Shown piece by piece: positions 16,584 to 26,758 of a DNA stretch of 46,594 nt (position 1 is the first letter of the stretch; each line of letters begins with the position of its first letter). The notes beneath the pieces are model-generated. The model was not told the DNA's origin. It saw only the letters and a program-made list of their open reading frames with translations, and did no database searches. The position numbers were made by a program, and so were the translations under genes. Source of the stretch: an uncultured Bacteroidota bacterium (GTDB lineage Bacteria; Bacteroidota; Bacteroidia; Bacteroidales; F082); contig CALDOI010000232.1 in assembly GCA_937912115.1 (NCBI GenBank), forward strand, positions 1-46,594. Reading direction: 5' to 3'.

Positions 16584-18257
16584 TTATTTGTATCTCTTTA
16601 TTTCACCTGATTTAAGTTTGACCCAGTAATCTGCTAAATCGCGTTTGATTTCCGGAGTAAGTATTAGCAGTCCAATAATATTTGGAAATGCCATGGCAAG
16701 AATCATCATATCTGAGAAATCAATAACTGCACCTAAATTTGAGGCAGCTCCAATTACAATGAAACAAAGAAAAATTACAAAATAAGTATATTTCGCAACT
16801 TGTCTGTTTCCAAATATCTTTTCGAATATATTACCTAATAAATAGTCGAATCCTTTAAGTCCATAATATGACCATGATATCATGGTTGAGAATGCAAAAA
16901 GGAAAATAGCAACCATCAATACATAAGGGAACCATGAAAAAACTTTTGAGAATGCCAGAGATGTTAGCTGAGCACCTTCATACCCCATCGGGTTTTCATA
17001 AGTTCCTGTATAAATGAGTACCAAAGCTGTCATTGTGCATATTACAACTGTATCAACAAAAGGCTCGAGCAATGATACAAATCCTTCGGTAATTGGTGTG
17101 TTGGTTTTTACTGCCGAGTGCGCAATAGCTGCCGATCCTACCCCTGCTTCATTGGAAAATGCAGCACGTTGGAAACCAACAATTAACACCCCTATTATTC
17201 CACCTTTTAGCGCATCGGCACCAAAAGCTCCATCAAAAATTAATCCAAAAGCAGTACCTGTATGTTGTATATTCATTGCGATTATTATAGTTGCAGCAAT
17301 TACATAAATTGCAGCCATAATTGGAACAATTTTATCAGTAACTCTGGCAATACTTTTAATTCCACCAATAATAACAAAACCAACCAGTATTGCTAGTATT
17401 ACACCAAACCACATACCGTAATTTTCAATACTAGGGACTAGATAGGTTAATTGTGAAAAAGCCTGATTTGCCTGGAACATATTGCCACCTCCAAGTGAGC
17501 CTCCAATAACCAGTATAGCAAAAACAAAGGAAAGTATAATTCCCAGCCATTTGAGGTTTTTCTTTTTAAGACCATCACGTAAATAGTACATTGGTCCACC
17601 CGATACGACACCATACTTATCTATCTGGCGGTATTTAACCCCGAGTGTACACTCAACAAATTTTGATGACATTCCAAGTAATCCGGCTATAATCATCCAA
17701 AATGTTGCACCCGGTCCTCCTATTGATATGGCAACTGCCACACCAGCAATATTCCCTAATCCAACTGTGGCCGATAATGCAGTTGTTAGCGCCTGGAAAT
17801 GTGATACTTCGCCTTTGTGATTTGGGTTGTCGTAAACACCTCTTACAAGGAGGATTGCATGTTTAAATCCTTTAAAACTAATAAACCTCAGGGCTATTGT
17901 AAAAGTGAGAGCTCCAAAAATTAGCCAAATTACAACCAAGGGTATCTTTGATTCTTTCTTGGTTCCATCAGTGTTTAATATTACTTTACCCTGTTCGTCA
18001 TATAGTATTGGGTCGTGAACACCTAAAGCAGCAAATGGATCCCAGAATAAAACGATGCCTAATCCATCAACAATAGGTGTAAATGCTTTGTCGATTCTTT
18101 GACTTAGTGTAAGATCACCATCTGGTAAATCAGCTGAAGTAGCAATGCCTTCACTTAAAATAAATAAAGTATCAGCATCTTTTTCAACATTGGGTACTGT
18201 TGCAAATACTGAAACTGAGGATATTAATAAAAAAATTAAGACTAGGTTTTTTATCAT
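16584..18257 (-). CDS. AGCS-family sodium:alanine/glycine symporter
   Basis: A 557-aa sodium-coupled amino-acid carrier. Family motifs include [25 protein letters not shown] and [11 protein letters not shown] in the middle, with about ten hydrophobic segments. The N-terminus is longer than in typical AGCS proteins: residues 1-19 look like a cleavable signal peptide ([15 protein letters not shown]), and about 80 polar residues follow before the first core helix near 105. I take this as a genuine extension because the frame is intact and starts at ATG. It heads the AGCS / HhH / POT run. The substrate (Ala, Gly or Ser) is family knowledge only. Confidence 0.92.
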   Translation of the reverse strand: MIKNLVLIFLLISSVSVFATVPNVEKDADTLFILSEGIATSADLPDGDLTLSQRIDKAFTPIVDGLGIVLFWDPFAALGVHDPILYDEQGKVILNTDGTKKESKIPLVVIWLIFGALTFTIALRFISFKGFKHAILLVRGVYDNPNHKGEVSHFQALTTALSATVGLGNIAGVAVAISIGGPGATFWMIIAGLLGMSSKFVECTLGVKYRQIDKYGVVSGGPMYYLRDGLKKKNLKWLGIILSFVFAILVIGGSLGGGNMFQANQAFSQLTYLVPSIENYGMWFGVILAILVGFVIIGGIKSIARVTDKIVPIMAAIYVIAATIIIAMNIQHTGTAFGLIFDGAFGADALKGGIIGVLIVGFQRAAFSNEAGVGSAAIAHSAVKTNTPITEGFVSLLEPFVDTVVICTMTALVLIYTGTYENPMGYEGAQLTSLAFSKVFSWFPYVLMVAIFLFAFSTMISWSYYGLKGFDYLLGNIFEKIFGNRQVAKYTYFVIFLCFIVIGAASNLGAVIDFSDMMILAMAFPNIIGLLILTPEIKRDLADYWVKLKSGEIKRYK

Positions 18258-18382
18258 GATATATTTTTATCAAATGACTTGATTTTCAGAAATAAGTGCA
18301 AGTATAAGAAAAATGGTTTTTTTAATCATTCTAAATACCATATAATTTCTATTTTTACCTTTTCTAATTTTACAAACAACAA

Positions 18383-19531
18383 ATGAATATTGCAATATTA
18401 TTATTGAATCAGGGGCGAGGCAGTGGTGAAGTGGCACGGGAGCATGTGCGTCACTTAATTAAAATGGGACACAAGGTATTTTTTTTATACCCTGGTAATA
18501 ATAATGAAATCAAAGGAGCAGAAAATATAAATATACAATTGCATACACACATATTGCCGGTTCATGAGTACCTTCCATCTGCGGGAGATAAGCAAAAGCA
18601 AGTTGCGAGAATGAATCATGAAGAAATGATGGAATATTTGGCTGACTATGAAAATGCACTTAGAGAAATCGCCACTGATGTGGATATTTTTATCGCTCAT
18701 CATGCTAATTTAAGTTGTGTAGCTGTTCATAATATCGCCAGAGAAATTAATAAACCATATGTTGTTTTTGTACATGGAACTGGAATTGAACCACAACATG
18801 AAAAGCTTTGGGATGATGCCAACTGGCAGATGATTAAGAATGCTATTATTGAGGCAAAAGGAGTTTTGGTTACAACTAAATACGTTAGAGATATACTCGT
18901 TAAACCTATCATCGATATTCCCAACAATAAATTTCTAATTCTTCCTTGCGGAGTTGATCTTGAAGATTTCAGACCTGATAATATAGAAGGGATTAGAGAA
19001 AAGTTTGATCTGCCGGAAACCTATGTTATTTGTCCCGGAGCATTAACTAAGTCGAAAGGCCCACAAAATGTAGTAGAGGCTTCATCCCAGTATTCTGATT
19101 TGGCATTATCAGTTTTTATTGGCGCAGGTGAACTCCAGGAAGAATTGGAGAAAAAGCTTGGCAAGAAAGGCAAATTTCTTGGATTCGTATCATCAGAAGA
19201 CAAAGCAAAACTGATAAATGCTGCAACTCTGCTTGTGGCTGCACCTGAGAAAAAGGAGCATTTTGGAATTATATATGCAGAAGCATTAGCCGGTGGAACA
19301 CCATGTGTTGCCTATGAAGGTGGTGGTGTTGGATCGATTGTTACTTCCACTGAAGGAGTCTTAACTGAACGAAACCCTGAATCGCTTGGTAAAAAAATAA
19401 ATTACTTGCTTCAAAATTCAGGTTTAAGACGACAAATGGCTGTTTCTTGCAGGGCAAGAGCTGAGAAACTGTATAATTATAATGAGCTGGTTCAGGAACT
19501 TGTGGATTGGTTACAACCTATGTGTAAATAA
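18383..19531 (+). CDS. GT4-family glycosyltransferase
   Basis: A 382-aa GT-B fold retaining glycosyltransferase. The N-terminal nucleotide-binding half opens MNIAILLLNQGRGSGEVARE. The C-terminal donor-binding half contains the GT4 signature EHFGIIYAEALAGGTPCVAYEGGG around residues 293-316, with the conserved ExxxxxxxE spacing. It stands alone between divergent AGCS and a convergent small membrane gene, away from the polysaccharide locus at the right end, so its acceptor cannot be inferred. A perfect hairpin follows 12 bases after the stop. Confidence 0.87.
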   Translation: MNIAILLLNQGRGSGEVAREHVRHLIKMGHKVFFLYPGNNNEIKGAENINIQLHTHILPVHEYLPSAGDKQKQVARMNHEEMMEYLADYENALREIATDVDIFIAHHANLSCVAVHNIAREINKPYVVFVHGTGIEPQHEKLWDDANWQMIKNAIIEAKGVLVTTKYVRDILVKPIIDIPNNKFLILPCGVDLEDFRPDNIEGIREKFDLPETYVICPGALTKSKGPQNVVEASSQYSDLALSVFIGAGELQEELEKKLGKKGKFLGFVSSEDKAKLINAATLLVAAPEKKEHFGIIYAEALAGGTPCVAYEGGGVGSIVTSTEGVLTERNPESLGKKINYLLQNSGLRRQMAVSCRARAEKLYNYNELVQELVDWLQPMCK

Positions 19532-19543
19532 TCTTCAGTATAT

Positions 19544-19574
19544 GGTGAATTTTAATATGCATTTAAAATTCACC
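19544..19574 (+). terminator. Intrinsic terminator after the GT4 gene
   Basis: A perfect 12-bp stem (19544-19555 with 19563-19574) with a 7-nt loop lies 12 bases past the glycosyltransferase stop, followed by TTCTTT. It is AT-rich with a GGTG/CACC clamp. It may also stop the convergent gene ending at 19628. Confidence 0.7.
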
Positions 19575-19627
19575 TTCTTTGATGGTGGATTCTTTAATTT
19601 GCTACACATTCCATTGTTAACCGTTTG

Positions 19628-20062
19628 TTATTTCAGCCAGCCTTTCTTTATTCCGAAAGCAGAAAACCATACTAATAAAACACCAATAACAATTACCATT
19701 ATTGGCATAACTTCAGTACCTGGACCATAAACTTCCATTGATTTTGTGAAAAAAAGATTATGTATCATTTGTGGGATTATTGCTATTATAGAAACAATGA
19801 AAGCAGGTTTTGCCCATTTTTTCTTTAGTACCAACCCAATAGACCCAATTGCTCCTCCAAAAACAGCAATTGCAAATACTATTTTTGTCCATAGTGGATA
19901 ACTATTGTAAAGATCTTGTTCTGCAACGGGCAATGCTTGCAAAGCTTCATCGGTGATAAAAGTATGTATATAAAATGAACCAACTCCCATCAAATTCCAT
20001 AGTAAAACAAATATTGCCACTATCCAATACCACTTTGGGATTTTTATTTTTTGATCTTCCAT
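19628..20062 (-). CDS. Small four-helix membrane protein
   Basis: A 144-aa protein with four predicted membrane segments (about 10-32, 57-78, 86-104 and 119-136) and a C-terminal KKGWLK. Similar Bacteroidetes proteins are sometimes labelled sugar transporter without evidence; I would not assign that. It follows the exported YCII protein gene by 55 bases on the same strand, so the pair may be co-transcribed. Function is unknown. Confidence 0.7.
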   Translation of the reverse strand: MEDQKIKIPKWYWIVAIFVLLWNLMGVGSFYIHTFITDEALQALPVAEQDLYNSYPLWTKIVFAIAVFGGAIGSIGLVLKKKWAKPAFIVSIIAIIPQMIHNLFFTKSMEVYGPGTEVMPIMVIVIGVLLVWFSAFGIKKGWLK

Positions 20063-20117
20063 TTTTTTCTTTTTTTTGTTGTTAAAAATGTGTTTACTTT
20101 ATTTGTTTATATCAATA

Positions 20118-20792
20118 TTACTCTTCACAAAAAGTACCTTTGGCAATACATAAGGTACTAGTCTCATATGTAATTTGGCCATTAATTATGGATGGATGAG
20201 TACTAAGAATATCATCCGCTTCTTTTGGATTTGAAACATTTAGTATAAGTACTCCATCATTATCATCGCCAAACTTTCCATGAACAATAAGCTTTTTAGT
20301 CTTATATTGAAGGTCGGCCATAGTTAATCTATTATCAAGTAGGGCTTGCCCTAAGGCATCAGGATTTTCATTGTTTGTATGAAGCCGAACAAATTGATAA
20401 CTTACCATTTCATATGGTTCTGATGCACCACAAATTCTGCCATTATAAATATTGAAAGGGAATATTTCGATGAGAAATCTATTTGCAGCAATAGCCTGGT
20501 CGGTTTCTAAATAACTGGAGGCTTGAACCATATCATCAGCATGCAGGACAAACATTCCACCTCCACCATCAAATGGCCCGGCTGCTAGTAGCTTTCCTTC
20601 TTCATTTAATTTTCCAATATTTTCAAGATGAGCTGCTTGTAGTTTCTCAGCTTCCAAGTCACTTATCTTTTCTTTATCAGGATTTGTATTTAAAAATACA
20701 AAAAACAATTTTTTGGTTATTTGTGCATTTGTATTGAAACTAGATAAAGATAGTATAAGAGAAACTGCAAAAAAGATTAAAATTTTATTCAT
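20118..20792 (-). CDS. Exported tandem YCII-like domain protein
   Basis: A 224-aa protein with a cleavable signal peptide (1 to about 23, ends NTNA). The first YCII-like domain (ferredoxin-like dimeric alpha-beta barrel) covers about 28-118, with HLENIGKLNEEGKLLAAGPF carrying the family His and the following glycines. A second, more divergent copy covers about 128-220 (QYKTKKLIVHGKFGDD). YciI proteins are usually cytosolic single-domain proteins, so an exported double-domain version is less common. The reaction is unknown. The gene is 39 bases downstream of an MFS gene on the same strand. Confidence 0.78.
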   Translation of the reverse strand: MNKILIFFAVSLILSLSSFNTNAQITKKLFFVFLNTNPDKEKISDLEAEKLQAAHLENIGKLNEEGKLLAAGPFDGGGGMFVLHADDMVQASSYLETDQAIAANRFLIEIFPFNIYNGRICGASEPYEMVSYQFVRLHTNNENPDALGQALLDNRLTMADLQYKTKKLIVHGKFGDDNDGVLILNVSNPKEADDILSTHPSIINGQITYETSTLCIAKGTFCEE

Positions 20793-20831
20793 AAATATTG
20801 ATTATGATGGGTGGTAAATGTACAAATATTT

Positions 20832-22079
20832 TTATATAGCATCTCTTTTTAACCAATAAACCGGCAATGCCAATAGAAAAAATATACTGCAAATTGCAAT
20901 ACCAATTCCGGGGTTATAGATATCAGCTAACCAACCAATAATAGGTGCAATTATTGCTGCAAATACGGATTTAGCTTGTGAAGTAATTGACAAAGTTGTT
21001 GCCATTGACTTATCATTCGATAAATTAGCAACAAGACCTATCCCAACAGGTTTCCGTAAGTTTTCGATTACCATAATAATGATAAAACCAACTATTGGCC
21101 ACATGTATAATCCCACATAGAATGTTAATCCAGTAGAAACACCAACTAGTAACCCGAGTACTATTGTATAATTCATGGGTTTCTGTAAGTTGATGAATAA
21201 TCTGGTGAAACTTCCTGAATATCTGGAAGCCAGTGCAGTAAGTATATAAATAAAGAAATAAATAATGCCAATGGTTATTGCAATCTTCTTTTCATTATTC
21301 AAGTATGCGAAGAAAGGCAAACTCAAGGCCACATATTTTAATACGGGTTGTATATAATCTTTCACAGCTTTGTAATATCCTGTGTATAACGATAGATTTG
21401 TAAGCACTCTAAAAAAGTCCATTCGCTTCATTGTTTGAATAGATGCTAAAATAACCAGTTTAAATCGTTGTTTTATCTTATCAAGATTTAATCCTGTTAT
21501 TTCACCATCAAGATATGCAGGATATGAATAAATTAGCATCATATCAGCAAGGTATGGTATTATAGATGCAATAAATATGATATCGTAACTTCCAGAATAG
21601 AAAACAAATACTGCTGCAAGGACTGATGATATAGCCGACCCTGATTGTGACCATGATCGCGTATGACCATAGTAATCAATTTTTTGACTCCCCCAATTAT
21701 TTACCTTCATGTATTGGAAAATCATTGCTTTGTGAACGCCGGTTCGGAATGCATCTGCCAATGCAAACAACACCATTGCCGTTATCAGCATTAAATAGCT
21801 ATTAGAAAAATAGAAAACTATAAATGAAAATATGTATGCTATAAATGAAACAATTAGAGTTTTTCTTCTTCCCAAAGCATCCGATATAACGCCACTGGGT
21901 ATTTCCGTAACAAGTATTATGATTTCCCTAATAGAGTAGAGAAGTCCAATTTGAAGAAAGTCAATTCCTTTTTCAAGGAAGAAAAGCATTAGGAATGCAT
22001 CGAAAAAGCGAAGATTTTTGAAAAATCCGTAAAGGCAGAATTTGTAATACTGTATATCCTTTTCAAACTGTTTCTGCAT
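20832..22079 (-). CDS. MFS transporter
   Basis: A 415-aa inner-membrane protein with about 12 hydrophobic segments. The loop 2-3 motif SGVISDALGRRKTL (about 62-75) is a good match to the MFS A motif GxxxDxxGRR. The C-terminal half has the weaker repeat GWLADIYNPGIG. It resembles drug/tetracycline-type MFS members in layout, but the substrate cannot be told. The -7 element TACTTTTG lies only 14 bases before the ATG, giving a very short leader. It diverges from the AsmA-like gene. Confidence 0.83.
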   Translation of the reverse strand: MQKQFEKDIQYYKFCLYGFFKNLRFFDAFLMLFFLEKGIDFLQIGLLYSIREIIILVTEIPSGVISDALGRRKTLIVSFIAYIFSFIVFYFSNSYLMLITAMVLFALADAFRTGVHKAMIFQYMKVNNWGSQKIDYYGHTRSWSQSGSAISSVLAAVFVFYSGSYDIIFIASIIPYLADMMLIYSYPAYLDGEITGLNLDKIKQRFKLVILASIQTMKRMDFFRVLTNLSLYTGYYKAVKDYIQPVLKYVALSLPFFAYLNNEKKIAITIGIIYFFIYILTALASRYSGSFTRLFINLQKPMNYTIVLGLLVGVSTGLTFYVGLYMWPIVGFIIIMVIENLRKPVGIGLVANLSNDKSMATTLSITSQAKSVFAAIIAPIIGWLADIYNPGIGIAICSIFFLLALPVYWLKRDAI

Positions 22080-22092
22080 TATTCATTTTTTT

Positions 22093-22100
22093 CAAAAGTA
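22093..22100 (-). promoter_or_regulatory. -7 promoter element of the MFS gene
   Basis: On the minus strand TACTTTTG, an exact TAnnTTTG match 13 bases upstream of the start codon. No TTTG is seen at -33, so confidence is moderate. Confidence 0.4.
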
Positions 22101-22201
22101 GAAATATTTCTGATGATTATTCGGCAGTTGATAATACTTTTAGTCTACACATATGCATTTAGTTAAAGTTGTTATATTTACATTTCAAAATCTCAAGTAT
22201 C

Positions 22202-23956
22202 ATGAATATTTTTAAGAAATACAGAAAATCAATAGTCATTTCATCAGTAGTATTGGCCTCAATTGTAGTAATAATACTTGTTCTTCAATTAATTATTGGT
22301 AGCATTATCACCAACAAGATTGAGAATGCTATAGACAAAAGAGAAGATAACCAATACAAAATCACGGTTGGCACAGTAAAGATTAATTTATTCACTATGA
22401 CATTGATACTAAAAGATCTTAATGTTACACCCGATAGTCTTTATCTGAAAGGTTTGGCTTCAAAAAGTGTAAAACAGCCTGATATACTAAGAGTTAAAGT
22501 TCCTGTGCTAAGAATTAGAAACATTAGTATCCTTAAATTAATTCGTGACAAGTTTATTGATGTAGGAAGTTTTGTATTGAAAAATGCACATATAGATGTT
22601 TACACAGATGGTAAGACAATTACATCTAAAGATAAAAAACCAAAAAGTTCTTCAGCCCTTTTCAATTTTGATAGTATACCATTACCCGGTATTGGTGGAG
22701 GTAGAATTGGGGCATTAAAAATAAATGAATTTGGGATAAATCTAATTAATGTAAATAAAGGCGACACAATAGTTTCGGCTAATAGTCTAGATCTCGCATT
22801 GTATGATGTAGAACTACTTAAGAATGAAAATGATTCTACAAGTTTTATGCTGAACCTAAAAGGTGTTGATTTCAATATGTCGAATGAAACGTTTTATCTT
22901 CCTGGAGGTAATTATATTTTATCGTTTAAGGATATGAGTTTCAGTATGAATAAATCTTTATTGGTTTTTGATAAACTAAGTATTAAGCCTCGTTATAGTC
23001 GTAGTAAGATGGTAAGTTTGAGTAAGTTTCAGTACGAGATTTACAATGTTGATATTGAAAGAATTGAAATTAATTCAATAGATCTAAAGCAGATCATTCG
23101 TGAATCTAAATTTTTCTTTTCAAGTATTGACGTAGACAATATGAAACTAAATATTTTTAAAGATAAACATTTTCCCTTCGATGAATCTAAACGCCCGACG
23201 CTTCCTCAGCAGATGTTGAAAGCTCTTAAAAAGGATCTTAATATAGATAGTATTACCATAAGTAATAGTGAACTAGAGTACTCAGAATTGCATGAATTGA
23301 TGAAAGAACCTATGATTGTAACATTAGGAAATTTTAATGTTAAGGTTAAAAATATTACATCAGTAGTCGATAGTATGATTAATGGAGTGGTTATGACCAT
23401 TAATCTTAAAGCAAATCTTCAAAAAACAATTCCCATGGAAGTTGACATTGCTTTCCCAATGAAAAGCATACGAGATACATTCATGTTTTCCGGATATTTA
23501 GGTAAGGGTGAAATGAAAATATTTAATCCAATCGTACTACCTGCAATTGGTGTTAAATTTGAGAGTGGGATTATTGATAGGATAGATTTTAAAGCAACTG
23601 CTAATACTATATACTCAATTGGAAGTATGACAATGTTATACCATGACCTTGAAGGTGATATTCAGCGAAAGGACATGGTTGAAACTAATAAATTTCTTTC
23701 TTGGGTCGCAAACTCAGTTTTAATACAGAATAATCCGATAAAAGACAACGATCCTCGTACGGTTCCTATGTATTTTGAAAGAGTTATGTATAAAGGATTG
23801 GGTAATTTCTTGTGGAAAACCCTTCAAAGTGGTATAACTGCAACTATTGTACCAACCATGAAAAGCAAAGTTCAGGGACAAATTGATGTTACTAAAGGTA
23901 CAAGTAATAAAGATATTAGAAAAAGAGAACGCGAGGAAAAAAAGAAGAATAGATAG
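22202..23956 (+). CDS. AsmA/DUF748-like membrane-anchored envelope protein
   Basis: A 584-aa protein with one N-terminal membrane anchor (about 10-35) and a long, beta-rich periplasmic part. An early segment, ITVGTVKINLFTMTLILKDL, is typical of the start of AsmA/DUF748 domains, in which repeated strands form a groove for lipids. The C-terminus is strongly basic (last 12 residues mostly Lys/Arg/Glu). The ATG at 22202 is chosen over an in-frame TTG 33 bases upstream because it gives the usual short basic cytosolic start MNIFKKYRKS. Relatives are linked to outer-membrane lipid handling; the role here is inferred. Confidence 0.68.
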   Translation: MNIFKKYRKSIVISSVVLASIVVIILVLQLIIGSIITNKIENAIDKREDNQYKITVGTVKINLFTMTLILKDLNVTPDSLYLKGLASKSVKQPDILRVKVPVLRIRNISILKLIRDKFIDVGSFVLKNAHIDVYTDGKTITSKDKKPKSSSALFNFDSIPLPGIGGGRIGALKINEFGINLINVNKGDTIVSANSLDLALYDVELLKNENDSTSFMLNLKGVDFNMSNETFYLPGGNYILSFKDMSFSMNKSLLVFDKLSIKPRYSRSKMVSLSKFQYEIYNVDIERIEINSIDLKQIIRESKFFFSSIDVDNMKLNIFKDKHFPFDESKRPTLPQQMLKALKKDLNIDSITISNSELEYSELHELMKEPMIVTLGNFNVKVKNITSVVDSMINGVVMTINLKANLQKTIPMEVDIAFPMKSIRDTFMFSGYLGKGEMKIFNPIVLPAIGVKFESGIIDRIDFKATANTIYSIGSMTMLYHDLEGDIQRKDMVETNKFLSWVANSVLIQNNPIKDNDPRTVPMYFERVMYKGLGNFLWKTLQSGITATIVPTMKSKVQGQIDVTKGTSNKDIRKREREEKKKNR

Positions 23957-24049
23957 TTATCAATTATTAGTGATTGATGTCAGCATCAATTGCATATTGG
24001 CTCAATCTTTTTTAAGAAAGCTCAACATCAAACATAAACTTAACTTTCC

Positions 24050-24057
24050 TATTTTTG
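24050..24057 (+). promoter_or_regulatory. Possible valS -7 promoter element
   Basis: TATTTTTG matches TAnnTTTG 25 bases before the valS ATG. A second match, TAATTTTG at 24068-24075, is too close to the start to be the better choice. No TTTG is found at -33. Confidence 0.4.
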
Positions 24058-24082
24058 CCACTCAAAATAATTTTGTGTTACT

Positions 24083-26710
24083 ATGGAAATGCCCAGCAAA
24101 TATAATCCCGAACTAATTGAAGATAAGTGGTACGATCACTGGATGAAAAATAATTATTTTCACTCAGAACCTGATGATCGAGAGCCATTCACCATTGTTA
24201 TTCCACCACCAAATGTTACCGGGGTACTACATATGGGGCATATGCTTAATAACACTTTACAGGATGTGCTAATTCGTAGAGCACGGATGCAAGGTAAGAA
24301 TGCCTGCTGGGTTCCTGGTACCGATCATGCATCAATTGCAACCGAAGCTAAAGTTGTAAATAAGATTACAACTGAAGGTTTATCAAAGAAAGGCCTGGGA
24401 CGTGAAAAGTTCCTGGAACACGCATGGGAATGGACTGATAAACATGGTGGAATTATATTGGAGCAACTAAAAAAGCTGGGAGCATCGTGCGATTGGGAAC
24501 GTACAGCATTTACCATGAGCGACTCACTATACGAGTCTGTAATTGATGTATTTATTGATTTATTCGAGAAAGGGTTGGTTTACCGTGGAGTTAGAATGGT
24601 TAACTGGGATCCGGATGCAAAAACCGCAGTTTCGGATGAAGAAGTAATTCATAAGGAACTTCAATCAAAGTTATATTATCTTAAATATCAGGTTGAAGGC
24701 GAAGATAATTTTATCACAATTGCAACCACACGACCTGAAACTATTCTTGGTGATACCGCAGTTTGTGTTCATCCCGATGATCCCAGGTTTGTTGATTATC
24801 ATGGAAAGAAGGTAATTGTACCGCTTGTTAACAGAGCTGTTCCAATAATTGCTGATGAATATGTGGATCGTGAATTTGGAACCGGTGCACTGAAGATAAC
24901 ACCAGCTCACGATGTTCATGATTACGAAATTGGTATCAAACACAATCTTGCAACAATCGATATTTTTAATGACGATGGTACAATGAGCCCTAAGGCAGAA
25001 TTGTATATTGGCAAAGATCGTTTTGATGTTCGTAAAGAAATACTAGTTGATCTTGAAAAGTCTGGAAATCTAGTAAAAACAGAAGAATATGTGAATAAGG
25101 TTGGGTTCTCGGAGCGTACAAATGCTGTAATTGAGCCTAAACTATCATTACAATGGTTTTTAAAGATGAGCGAATTTGGCGAAGCCGCTTTGGATGTTGT
25201 TGAGAATGGAGATATTAAATTCCATCCACCAATGTTTAAGAATATTTATCGTCACTGGATGGAAAATCTTAGAGATTGGAATATAAGTCGACAACTTTGG
25301 TGGGGACAGCGTATACCTGTTTTTTATCTTCAGGATGGACAATTTGTTGTTGCCAAAACAATTGAAGAAGCCGTTGAAAAAGCTAAAGTTCAGTATAATC
25401 TTACCGATCTTGTAGAAACTGACCTGAAACAGGATGAAGATGTTTTTGATACTTGGTTTTCATCATGGTTATGGCCTATTTCTGTCTTTGATGGTATAAG
25501 AAATCCAAACAATAAGGATATAGAATACTACTATCCAACAAACGACTTGGTTACCGGACCCGATATTATCTTTTTTTGGGTGGCACGTATGATTATGGCC
25601 GGACTTGAATACAGAAAAGAGATTCCTTTTAAAAATGTATATTTCACGGGTATTGTTAGGGATAAAATTGGTCAAAAAATGTCCAAAACTCTCGGCAACT
25701 CACCTGATCCACTCGATCTTATAAAACAGTTTGGAGCCGATGGTGTGCGTATTGGTATGCTGCTTACTGCGCCTGCCGGTAACGATTTGCCTTTTGATCC
25801 GGGTTTATGTGAGCAGGGTAGGAATTTTAGTAATAAAATATGGAATGCCCTCAGGTTGATTAAGGGCTGGGAGGTTGATGATAGTCTTGAACAATCAGAA
25901 AACAATAAGCTTGGTATCCAATGGTTTAATACCAGATACAATAAAGCTATTGCTGAAATAGAAGATCATTTTTCTAAATTTAGAATTTCGGATGCCTTAA
26001 TGTCGGTTTACAAACTTATTCGGGATGATTTTTGTAGTTGGTATCTGGAAATCGTTAAACCTGCTTACCAGCAGCCCATTGATGCTGAAACGCTTAAGAG
26101 TACTGTTGGGTTTTTTGAGGATTTGATGAAAGTGCTACATCCTTTTATGCCATTTATATCTGAGGAAATATGGCATTTACTTGGCGACAGAAAAGAAGGA
26201 GATGATTTAATAATTTCCAGAATTCCAATCGCCGAGAAATTTGATAATTTTATTATTGATGATTTCGAACTAGCTGAGAATATTATTGTTGGAATAAGAA
26301 ATATCCGCAAAGAAAAAAATATCTCACAGAAAGAAAGCATAGATGTATTTGTTAAATCAGGTGATATGAACAATTTCAAATACTTTCCAGTTGTTTCTAA
26401 ATTATGTAATGCAAGTCAGGTTGGATTTGTTAATGAAAAACCTGATGGGGCAATAACATTTACGGTTGGCGCTCAGGAGTTTTATATCCCTCTCAACTCA
26501 AGTATTGATGTTGAAGCTGAAATTAAAAAACTTGAGGAAGAACTAAAATATACCAATGGGTTTCTGATTTCAGTAGTTAAAAAACTATCTAACGAAAGAT
26601 TCGTAGATGGTGCTCCGGAAGCTGTTGTTGATAAAGAACGCCAAAAACAAGCTGATGCTGAGGCTCGTAAAAAGGTTATTGAGAGCCAGTTGGCAGATTT
26701 TAGAAAGTGA
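24083..26710 (+). CDS. valS: Valyl-tRNA synthetase
   Basis: An 875-aa class I synthetase that charges tRNA-Val. The HIGH motif appears as HMGH at 50-53 within [13 protein letters not shown]. The KMSKS loop is KMSKT at 532-536, the form usual in ValRS. The editing (CP1) domain contains [13 protein letters not shown] and the [12 protein letters not shown] motif. The anticodon-binding domain follows, and the C-terminal coiled-coil arm (about 810-875, Lys/Glu-rich) is present. Length is normal. ATG at 24083 or 24089 (MPSKYNP) are both possible starts. It converges with the glucosaminidase gene, 48 bases between stops, with no clear hairpin. Confidence 0.98.
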   Translation: MEMPSKYNPELIEDKWYDHWMKNNYFHSEPDDREPFTIVIPPPNVTGVLHMGHMLNNTLQDVLIRRARMQGKNACWVPGTDHASIATEAKVVNKITTEGLSKKGLGREKFLEHAWEWTDKHGGIILEQLKKLGASCDWERTAFTMSDSLYESVIDVFIDLFEKGLVYRGVRMVNWDPDAKTAVSDEEVIHKELQSKLYYLKYQVEGEDNFITIATTRPETILGDTAVCVHPDDPRFVDYHGKKVIVPLVNRAVPIIADEYVDREFGTGALKITPAHDVHDYEIGIKHNLATIDIFNDDGTMSPKAELYIGKDRFDVRKEILVDLEKSGNLVKTEEYVNKVGFSERTNAVIEPKLSLQWFLKMSEFGEAALDVVENGDIKFHPPMFKNIYRHWMENLRDWNISRQLWWGQRIPVFYLQDGQFVVAKTIEEAVEKAKVQYNLTDLVETDLKQDEDVFDTWFSSWLWPISVFDGIRNPNNKDIEYYYPTNDLVTGPDIIFFWVARMIMAGLEYRKEIPFKNVYFTGIVRDKIGQKMSKTLGNSPDPLDLIKQFGADGVRIGMLLTAPAGNDLPFDPGLCEQGRNFSNKIWNALRLIKGWEVDDSLEQSENNKLGIQWFNTRYNKAIAEIEDHFSKFRISDALMSVYKLIRDDFCSWYLEIVKPAYQQPIDAETLKSTVGFFEDLMKVLHPFMPFISEEIWHLLGDRKEGDDLIISRIPIAEKFDNFIIDDFELAENIIVGIRNIRKEKNISQKESIDVFVKSGDMNNFKYFPVVSKLCNASQVGFVNEKPDGAITFTVGAQEFYIPLNSSIDVEAEIKKLEEELKYTNGFLISVVKKLSNERFVDGAPEAVVDKERQKQADAEARKKVIESQLADFRK

Positions 26711-26758
26711 TATCTATCTAGATTGTAAGTTTTGCACCTAACCTGATTGTGAGGAAAG

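Noticed and set aside
17014..17307. Plus-strand open frame of 97 codons inside the AGCS symporter gene
   Set aside because: Antisense to a well-conserved gene, with no family resemblance and no promoter; a shadow frame.
22169..22201. TTG start 11 codons upstream of the AsmA-like gene
   Set aside because: The ATG at 22202 gives the usual basic start before the membrane anchor; the upstream codons add a hydrophobic stretch with no family match.
23973..23990. Small hairpin ATTGATG/CATCAAT between the AsmA-like gene and valS
   Set aside because: Only 7 bp, no GC clamp and no T tract directly behind it; too weak to call a terminator.
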